Source: Nectonema munidae (lineage: Eukaryota; Nematomorpha; Nectonematoida; Nectonematidae). Taken from it: a stretch of 64,000 nt of DNA. Within the stretch, counting starts at the first letter, position 1; every line of letters starts with the position of its first letter. Of this stretch, positions 56,501-64,000 are shown one piece after another. Under the pieces are notes generated by a model that was given only the letters and a program-made list of their open reading frames with translations, did no database searches and was not told the origin of the DNA. The DNA lies in contig JAUIRK010000677.1 of the NCBI GenBank assembly GCA_030549495.1, positions 62,001 through 126,000 on the forward strand, in the 5' to 3' direction. A program made the translations under genes and the position numbers.

Positions 56501-57800
56501 GTTTCATTTATGGACTCATTTTTTACGTTTAGGATCTGGAAATACCTATAAGTGTAAATCAAATTTGCGGTTTACTTCTAAAAATTATCTCCAAAAACAT
56601 TCATTCAAATTTTACAATGAAATATATGTGTTATATTAAATCGGCCATGCTGGTTTTATTTATGGACTCATTTTTTACGTTTAGGATGTGAAAATACCTA
56701 TAAGTGTTATCAAATGTGCGGTTTACTTCTAAAAAGTATCTCCAAAAACATTCATTCAAATTTTACATAAAATATATGTTTTTATACTAAATCGTTCATG
56801 CTGGTTTCATTTATTGACTCATTTTTTACGTTTAGGATCTGAAAATACCTATAAGTGTTATCAAATTTGCGGTTTACTTCTAAAACCTATCTCCAAAAAT
56901 ATTCTTTCAATTTTACATGAAATATATGTTTTTATACCAAATCGATCATGCTGGTTTCATTTATGGTCTCATTTTTTACGTTTAGGATGTGAAAATACCT
57001 ATGTGTTAATTAAATTTGCGGTTTACTTCTAAAAATTGTCTCCAAAAACATTAATTCAAATTTTACAATTAAATATATGTTTTTATACGAAATCAACCAT
57101 GCTAGTTTCATTTATGGACTCAATTTTTGCAGTTTGAATATGAAAATACCTATATGTATCAATTAAATTTGCGTTTAGTTCTAAAATTTGTTTCCCAAAA
57201 TATTGAAACAAATTTTATATGAAATATATGTTTTTATAGCAAATAGATCATGATGATTTCATTTCTGAACACAGTTTTCGCATTTAGAGGTTTTACTGCA
57301 AGTGTCAATCAAATTTGCGGTTTATGTCTGAAAACTATATCCCAAAATATTCTCTCTAATTTTACATGAAATATATGTTTTTATACCAATTCGACCATGA
57401 TAATTTTTATTTCTGAAATCATTTTTGCAATTACATGTTTTAAATGTCTGAAAGTGTCAATCAAATTTTCGATTTACGTCTAATGTCTACATAAATATTT
57501 TTGAAATTTAAATAAAATTCTGTTTTTATGCCAAATGGAAGATGCTGGTTTCATTTTTGGACTCAAGTTTGTCATTTATGGTTTTAAAATATCTGTAAGC
57601 TTGAATCAGATTTGCGGTTTACTTCTCGATACTGTCTTCAAAAATATTTTCAAAAAAATAAAATATCGGTTTTATAAGAAATCGACTATGCTTATTTTAT
57701 TTCTGACTGGATTTTTGATAATACGGTTAAAAAATATCTCGAAGTGGCAATTGAATTAGTAATGTATGCCTAAAAATCAGTTCTGCAAAAAAATTTCAAA
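53560..57800. repeat. SatA: ~151-bp satellite array, 26 registers
   Basis: The anchor CATGCTGGTTTCATTT recurs at 53928, 54078, 54230, 54382, 54533 and on to 57687, 26 registers in all. Steps are usually 150-152 bp, often alternating, and shrink to 145-147 in the last three. Central copies are almost identical; the first one or two and the last five are clearly diverged. A variant with TCGTTCATGCTGG recurs at 53928, 54533, 55590 and 56797, i.e. 4, 7 and 8 monomers apart, a sign of higher-order duplication. No coding meaning. Confidence 0.97.
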
Positions 57801-58609
57801 AAATGTCTTCATATTAGGTTTATAGTAAAAATATACTTTTTTTTTGTATATTTTGGCTTATAATACTTTCTACAATCATCTTGAGTATGAAATATTTATT
57901 AAAAAAAATAAAACGTATTATAAAATCTTTTGAAAATTTGTATGAGAGAAGGAACCAAGTTGAAAACTAATTGAAAAGAGAACATGTGATCAAAACAAAT
58001 AATTAAAAAAATATGTATTTTGACTAAATGGAGAATCTACCATGTTCTAATGAACTAGGAAGTGGTTTAATTATATAATATTAGATGCTTCAAAAAAGAT
58101 TTTGACTGTGAAAAAGAAGTTCCTCTTTTACAAATGAAAAATATTTAAATCTATAGCTTTTCATCTAGGATTACAGTTAACATTTAGCTAAAATGGGTAG
58201 GAAATCTGAAAATTTAGAATAGGTAAGATTTATCAAAAATGGCACAGATGCCAATATGTGAGAATTTAGTCACTATCAAGATATTTTTAATTTAAATTAA
58301 ATTTGTTCATCTTTTTCCTTTTGTATCAAAGAGATAATTTTTTAGATGAACAACGTGGACAACTTTTTGTAATTGAACAATGAACATCACGAATGATTCA
58401 TCAGAAAAAATCCTTTGAAATAAGATTGGTTGACAAATATTCAGGCCTGATAATAAAATACACGATACTGATAAAAAAGACTAAGATCAATAAGAAGATT
58501 CTTTAATCAGAATGCTTTGAGAGAGGAAAAAAGTAATTTTATCCTTATAAAAAAAATTTTGAACACACATTGAAGAATATAAATTTCTAATGAAAAAAGA
58601 GCTACCAAG
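57801..58609. other. AT-rich middle of the satellite-bearing element
   Basis: No coding or repeat signal recognised except at the left edge, where the last SatA-like sequence (57740-57815) matches 30715-30806. Confidence 0.5.
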
Positions 58610-59640
58610 AGGCTTAATCGATTTTTTGACAGGTTTTATTGATTTCATAAAAAAATGAACATCACCATTAAATTCTGCATACTTGAAATGTATAAAAAAC
58701 TTTATAAGGATAAAAATTTTAATTTTGACATGGGCTGTCATATTTAAATTATTTTGTCAGGTTTGACTAATTTTTATAATAAAAAAAAGGAATATAACTA
58801 GTAAACACAGCCTACTTGAAAATGGGTATATGTGTGTAAAATGCCATACACGGTAAACTTTATCACCTCCCTATACTTTCTATTAAACGTAATTCTCTAA
58901 TTCAAAAAACCGTGCCTGATCCTTTCTTTTTGAGATAAATCAATTTTTTGACATTTTTGATTGATTTTTTATAAAAAAAATTAATATCACCGCTGAATTC
59001 AGCATGCTTGAAAATGGGTGTATATGTGTAAAAAACATTATATACTTATTTAGATAAAAAGTTTCTTTTTGAAATGAGCTGTCACATTTAGATCAATTTT
59101 TTGTCAGGTTTGATTGATTTTCGTAAAAATGAATATCACCACTGAATTCAGCATATTTTAAAATGGGTATACATGTGTAAAAAACTTTATATAATTATTT
59201 AAATAAAAAGTTTCTTTTTGAGATGACCTGTCACATTTAGATCAATTTTTTGACAGATTTGATTGATTTTCATAAAAAAAATGAATATCACCACTGAATT
59301 AAGCATATTTAAAAATGGGTATACATGCGTAAAAAACTTTATATACTTATTTAGATAAAAAGTTCCTTTTTGAAATGAGCTGTCACATTTAGATCAATTT
59401 TTTGACAGGTTTGATTGATGTTCATAAAAAATGAATATCACCACTGAATTCAGCATAATTGAAAATGGGTATACATGCGTAAAAAACTTTATATAATTAT
59501 TTAAATAAAAAGTTCCTTTTTGAGATGAGCTGTCAAATATAAATCATTTTTTTGACAGGTTTGATTGATTTTGATAAAAAATGGACATCACCACTGAATT
59601 CAGAATAGTTGAAATATATATGTAACATTAAAAATATTTA
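58610..59640. repeat. SatB: second ~150-bp satellite array, about seven registers
   Basis: The anchor TTGAAAATGGGTAT occurs near 58818, 59010, 59160, 59312 and 59462, with degenerate copies near 58683 and 59611; spacing about 150 bp. Each unit also has ATATCACCACTGAATTCAGC and TTTTTTGACAGGTTTGATTG. Sequence differs from SatA in direct comparison, but the period is the same. A further block lies at 62584-63050. Confidence 0.92.
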
Positions 59641-59673
59641 TAAAAACTTATTAATATCTGAGAAAAATATTGA

Positions 59674-59745
59674 GGGGGGGGGGGACACTTTACGCCCCCC
59701 ACCCCCAGCACTTGCGCGGACAAATTTTGCCCAGCACTAATAGAG
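59674..59745. other. Right terminus, copy 1, with G/C hairpin
   Basis: An 11-G run, ACACTTTACG, a C-rich run, then CAGCACTTGCGCGG and CCCAGCACTAATAGAG. CAGCACT occurs twice. It is the inverse of the left terminus in layout. Confidence 0.75.
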
Positions 59746-59749
59746 TTAG

Positions 59750-60589
59750 GGTAATCAAAGCCTCTGTAAATTTTATTCACCACGTTACCCTCACTCCTTA
59801 ATTCTTTTTTTTTCCCATTGACGTTACTTGATCACTTTGATATTAGAGCTTTTTGGTGAAGTAATCATTATTATCTTAAAATAAAAATGCTTATATCTTT
59901 TGGAACATTCTTGATTTTGAACCCATTATTGACTGAATTAAGAAGATATTACTTTACAAAACGAAGACGAAACATAATTGCATTCAAAGAGAGCAGACGA
60001 TTTTCATTTTTTGAAAGTCGTCATATGTTGACTATGGTCAATAATGCGTTCAATTATTGATTTTCAAAGTAAGACTATGAGAATTTAGGTTAATTTACTA
60101 TACTTTTCAATAAAGTTTTAATTTTTGTCATAATTTTTCTCTGTAAATTCAATTGTTCAAAAATTTATCTTAAATTATCTTAAGTAATTTTATTTCTATA
60201 TTTTTAGTAAAATTCAATTTTTCGGTCTCTTTGTTACTGAAAGTTGTGTTTTAAAGTTTTGGTTTTCATGTGTTATGACATAGGAACTCATTTTTTCTTT
60301 CCTCTGTATTAATCAAAAATTTCCAAAAGGCCTTCTACCAAAGTGTCCGATTCTAAACCTCCCATTATTGTAACTTTTTGAGTATTTGTATAAAGGTAAA
60401 GGTATATTCATTTTAAGTTTTGGTTTCAAGGAATTTTGGTAGAGGACGTTTGGAAGATTGACCATTTTTATTAAAATACAAAATACTAGCTTTATTTTTG
60501 TATATCTAAAATTCCAAAGTGTGAAAACTTAATTTCACACTTTAAAACTTTAACTACCTTTTTGTTTAAGTTTAAGATAAAAACTTCAT
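59750..60589. other. Spacer upstream of the Tigger gene, two small inverted repeats
   Basis: GAACCCATTATTGACTG (about 59928) is mirrored by GGTCAATAATGCGTTCAA (about 60036). CTTCTACCAAAGTGTCC (about 60335) is mirrored by TTTTGGTAGAGGACG (about 60433). They may be tiny MITEs or parts of the Tigger 5' region. No Tigger 5' terminus was found. Confidence 0.4.
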
Positions 60590-62140
60590 ATGTCTCTTCG
60601 CAAAGAATTGAAAATATCTGAAAAAATAAAAGTGATAAAAAGTAATGACGAAAATAAAGCAAGTCAACGCGAGTTAGCAAAAGAATTTGGTGTAGGCAAA
60701 ACACAAATAGCCAACATACTCAAACGTAAAGAGGAGTATTTAAAAGCAGCGTATGAAGATGACTTACCTGTCTCTCGAAAAAGACTGTGCTCAGGGATTG
60801 AAAGTGAAGAGCTCGAAAAAACCATTTGGTCATGGTATCAAAAAGCTAGAGTAATGCTAATACCGGTCTCTGGACCAATGATTCAAGAAAAAGCTCTCTT
60901 AGTAGCTTCAAAACTTAACTTGCCAAACTTGAAAGCATCTGATGGTTGGCTCACAAGATTTAAAGCCAGGCACAATATTGTTAACCGCACTATAAGCGGA
61001 GAGAAGGGCGTTGTCGATAACCTGAGTATCAAATCTTTTAAAAGTAAGTTGTTGGAAGTTATTTCTAAATATGAACCTGAAAATATTTACAACATGGACG
61101 AAACCGGTCTTGGTTTTAGAGCGTTGCCCGACAAAACCCTTGGTATAAAGGGCAAAAGTTGTACAGGCTTGAAAAAATGCAAAGAAAGACTGACTGTCTC
61201 TCTATGTGTGAATCAAATCGGTAATTTCGAAAAAACAGTTGTTATTGGAAAGACCCAAAGCCCAAGATGTTTTAAAAATATTAAAGTGGATGAACTACCT
61301 GTCACCTACTATAATAATCGTAAAGCGTGGATGACCTCATGTATATTTACTGATTGGAAAAGTGTTTCAATAAACGCATAAAAGCGCAAAAAAGAAAAGT
61401 TTTATTGATTCTTGACGACTGCCCATCACATCCTCATCTAAAACCCAGCAATGTTAAACTGTTTTTTTGCCTCCTAATACATCTTCTGTTTTACAGCCCC
61501 TCGACCAAGGCATTATTAAAACCTTTAAAAGTTTTACAAACGTAAACTTTTACGTCATGTCATAAGTCTCATAAATGATGAAATTATCCCTTGAAATTAT
61601 CAAAAAGTGTAAGTGTTTTAGATGCCTGCTATTGAATAGCTTCTTCTGTTAAAGAAATCAAGACGACAACAGTAGAGAAATGCTTCAATCTATGCATTCA
61701 GACAACAGACAATGATTTTTCTTTTTCAGAAGGGGTTGGCGAAACCGTTTGTGATGAACTTTTAAAAGTTGTTGCACCCCAATTACCAGATCCAATCTTC
61801 ACTACTGAAGAATATATTAGACAAGTTGATGACCTGCCTGAAATCGAAACTTTATCAGAAAACTGGGAGCAAGAGCTTTTGAGTGAAATACCCTCTTCTA
61901 CTCAGGCTATTCAAATGGGAAACCTTTCTGATGACACTGAAGAGCAAGAAATTTCTCCAAAGTCTACAATAAAAACTTTAGACAAAGTTTATTAAACGCG
62001 ATAGAATTGAAAAGATTTTTGAAAGAAAAAAACCTCATAAAGTCTCTAGAAATCATTGAGAAAATAATAGAAGCTATTCAAGCAAAAATTATTGAAAGCC
62101 AAAGAACAAGACAGACATTAATAACAAAATTTTTCAATTA
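60590..62140 (+). pseudogene. Tigger/pogo transposase (CENP-B HTH and DDE domains), broken
   Basis: ATG at 60590. Residues 1-60 form the psq/CENP-B-type helix-turn-helix (KISEKIKVIKSNDENKASQR, ELAKEFGVGKTQIANILK). Residues ~80-145 form the second HTH (IQEKALLVASKLN, SDGWLTRFKARHNI). The DDE domain starts with ENIYNMDETGLGF (first Asp) and continues LTVSLCVNQIG, FKNIKVDELPV and, after a stop near 61379, VLLILDDCPSHPHL (second Asp). Later frames have LQPLDQGIIKTFKSF-like sequence, and the acidic tail reaches about 62140 (LINAIELKRFLKEK-type). An open frame of 263 codons, then at least four breaks. Confidence 0.92.
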
Positions 62141-62204
62141 ATAAAGTAGATTTACACTTTAAATTTTTTCAGTAGTGTACTTACAATTGTTTTTACTACA
62201 AACT

Positions 62205-62281
62205 TTCAATCACTCTCTCTAATAAGGGCATCTCTATATTAAGACCACTTTTTATCAGTCCTGAAGGTGGTCGCTTTACTG
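62205..62281 (+). mobile_element. Right terminus of the Tigger/pogo element
   Basis: The inverse reads CAGTAAAGCGACCACCTTCA, then AAAAGTGGTCTTAATATAG, with the GACCAC motif repeated inside, as in Tigger ends. It follows the transposase by 65 bp. The expected flanking TA is not preserved (AG follows), and the left end is missing. Confidence 0.7.
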
Positions 62282-62583
62282 AGAGTTATATGAATCAATT
62301 TTATAGTATAATGATGAGTATCAAAATTAATATTCGTACCTAATTGGAAATTTTGATACTGAAAATATTTGTTTTATTATAGATTCCAAATAAAATCTAA
62401 ACTTCAAAGAGGAATAAATTCATTTGTGAAACTAAAAATTTGAATATAGTTTTTGAAGAATAGCATGAAAACAAATCGTTCAAAAATCAGTTCAATATAT
62501 CTGACCGCAAAAACATATCACGATTTTAAAAAAGTCACAAATTAATCAAAAATGTTAAAAAAAACTTTTTATAACTACTTAAT

Positions 62584-63050
62584 AAAGAGTTAATTTTTTC
62601 AGTTGTGCTGTCATATGTCAATCAATTTTTTGACAAGATTTGATTGATTTTAAAAAAATAAACGTGACCATCGTGTTTAGCACACTTGAAAATGGGTATA
62701 TAATGTATAAAAAACTTTGTATACCCATTTAATCTAAAAGTTTATTTTTTGCACACTTGAAAATGGGTATATATGTGTAAAAAAACTTTGTATAAACATT
62801 TAAACTAAAAGTTTCTATTTTTAGTTGAGCTGTCATATATCAATCAATTTTTTGAAAGATTTGGTTGATTTAAAAAAAAAATAAACGTGACCATCGTCTT
62901 CAGCACACTTGAAAATGGGTATATATGTGTAGAAAAACTTTGTATAACCATTTAAACTAAAAGTTTCTTTTTTTAGGTGAGCTGTCAAATATCAATCAAT
63001 TTTTGACAAGTTTGATTGATTTTTATAAAAAATAAATGTTACGATCAGAT
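62584..63050. repeat. SatB, second block (three to four registers)
   Basis: CACTTGAAAATGGGTATAT at about 62680, 62755 and 62908; also TGAGCTGTCATAT and TCAATCAATTTTTTGA as in SatB. The step of 75 bp between the first two shows a half-unit event; the next is 152 bp. Confidence 0.9.
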
Positions 63051-63108
63051 TCCAAATCAATCATTTAGTAGGTTCACGCCAAAAATTTGCAATCATTCAA
63101 GAAAAACC

Positions 63109-63110
<2 letters not shown>

Positions 63111-63139
<29 letters not shown>

Positions 63140-63210
63140 AGGTATGCTAAAATAGCCCCCCCCCCCCCCCCTGTCACTTAGGAAATGAAAATAGGCCGTC
63201 ACTAATAGGG
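63111..63210. other. Right terminus, copy 2, with long G and C tracts, then TTAA
   Basis: 29 G (63111-63139), AGGTATGCTAAAATAG, 16 C (63156-63171), then GGCCGTCACTAATAGGG directly followed by TTAA (63211-63214). Terminus and TTAA match the left end at 53482 exactly over CCCTATTAGTG. Confidence 0.8.
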
Positions 63211-63254
63211 TTAAGAAACGATCTTTCTTTGCTTTTAACTTTATTCTAATATTT

Positions 63255-64000
63255 ATGCTTTGTATGGAAGCAAGTGAATATATCCCACTTGAAGAAGCGA
63301 TTGAAGATGTTTTGGGTAATGAAAGTAATGCTGATAACGAATCTGAAAATGAAAATCTTGTTTTAGCTTCAGATAATCTTTCAAGCGATGTTGTAGGAAA
63401 ACTTGAGGTTCAACGAAAAGAAGGTGTTTCCAATCAAACTCAAAATCATAGAAAGCGAAAAAAGCCTCTAGAAGATGCTTCTATTTGGAAAAAATCTAGC
63501 AAGTTAGTTCCTCTTGACATCATTGATTTTTCATTTCTTGAAGAAACAAGGGCATATCTAATGAATATCGAACCATATGAAATTTTCGAACTTTTCTTTA
63601 GTGAAAAAATTAAAGAATTCATTGTCGAAAAATCAAATCGGTATGCAGGTCAAAAAAACTTTTTTCTTGCTATGAATGAAAACGAGTTAGAAAAGTTTGT
63701 TGGGATTCTCATTTTATCCGGCTATAACGGTCGCCCACGTGAAGATTTATATTGGAGTAAAGATGATGATGTTGCTTGTTCCTTGGTTAGTAGACAAATG
63801 TCTAGAAATCGTTTTAAAGAAATTAAATCCTTTATACACTTCTGTGATAACGATACTTTGCAAGAGGGCAATAAATTAGCAAAAATTCTACCTCTTCAAG
63901 ATCTCGTCAATGAATCTTTACAACAATTTGGCATATTTAGTAGTGATTTGTCTCTTGATGTGCAAATGGTCCCATATTTTGAGCGTCATTCATCGAAATA
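63255..64000 (+). CDS. piggyBac-like transposase, uninterrupted N-terminal half, runs off the window
   Basis: An ATG at 63255 (a second in frame at 63264) opens a frame with no stop to the window end, 248 codons. It has an acidic N terminus (EYIPLEEAIEDVLGN, NADNESENENLV), a basic patch (NHRKRKKPL), then the piggyBac domain: EPYEIFELFFSEKIKEF, LEKFVGILILSGYNGRP, MSRNRFKEIKSFIHFCDN and GNKLAKILPLQDL. The first catalytic block reads LSLDVQMVPYFERHSSK, with the catalytic Asp kept but Val where Glu is usual. The frame starts 40 bp after the TTAA of the satellite-bearing element. It could be an active transposon gene or a domesticated PGBD; the rest is needed to tell. Confidence 0.85.
   Translation, partial: MLCMEASEYIPLEEAIEDVLGNESNADNESENENLVLASDNLSSDVVGKLEVQRKEGVSNQTQNHRKRKKPLEDASIWKKSSKLVPLDIIDFSFLEETRAYLMNIEPYEIFELFFSEKIKEFIVEKSNRYAGQKNFFLAMNENELEKFVGILILSGYNGRPREDLYWSKDDDVACSLVSRQMSRNRFKEIKSFIHFCDNDTLQEGNKLAKILPLQDLVNESLQQFGIFSSDLSLDVQMVPYFERHSSK

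Larger units (their letters stand above)
53486..59745. mobile_element. TTAA-type element carrying two satellite arrays (6.26 kb)
   Basis: The left end is TTAA (53482-53485) then CCCTATTAGTGCTGGGGG. The right end reads CCCAGCACTAATAGAG followed by TTAG, the inverse with one changed base in the terminus and one in the TTAA. Each end has a hairpin of a G tract, a CGTAAAa core and a C tract just inside. Between lie SatA (53560-57800), an 0.8-kb AT-rich middle and SatB (58610-59640). No transposase inside. TTAA plus CCC ends point to a non-autonomous piggyBac-type element. A second right terminus at 63210 complicates its history. Confidence 0.65.

Noticed and set aside
53560-59640. CRISPR-like array
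   Set aside because: Units of ~150 bp are contiguous satellites without unique spacers, in a eukaryotic sequence with no cas genes.

Overview
This is AT-rich animal nuclear DNA. The evidence is a GT-AG-spliced host gene with introns up to about 8.8 kb, surrounded by many broken transposons, short inverted-repeat elements, simple repeats and satellite DNA. The host gene is closest, from memory of the family, to arthropod mei-P26, so an arthropod is likely. A crustacean such as a parasitic copepod would fit, but nothing here proves it. No bacterial operon, CRISPR array, rRNA gene or retrovirus-like element was seen.

Region 1 (1-3034) holds a tRNA-like SINE head, a ~21-bp minisatellite and a decayed LINE. 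Region 2 (3035-39021, + strand) is one TRIM-NHL gene. Fourteen exons are visible; the 13 from 4799 to 39021 join in perfect phase and give 896 codons plus a stop. They encode a coiled coil, a long Asn/Ser-rich linker and six NHL repeats. The RING and B-boxes expected at the N terminus are not in the window. The introns carry two copies of an unnamed repeated gene family, piggyBac and hAT remnants, a second transposase-like element flanked by direct repeats, and several MITEs.

Region 3 (39022-53480) is a transposon graveyard: a minus-strand piggyBac with a hAT derivative inserted in it; a piggyBac split by TG-rich DNA, a pogo-like MITE and a MULE; and a compact piggyBac (51442-53356) with termini and only three breaks.

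Region 4 (53482-63214) is the most unusual part. TTAA followed by CCCTATTAGTG on the left, and the inverse on the right, enclose two different ~150-bp satellite arrays (SatA, 26 registers; SatB, about 7). Each end also has a G-tract/C-tract hairpin. The right terminus occurs twice (59745 and 63210), with a broken Tigger/pogo transposon between the copies. This looks like a satellite-carrying, non-autonomous TTAA-type element. Immediately beyond it, an uninterrupted piggyBac transposase reading frame (63255 onward) runs off the window.
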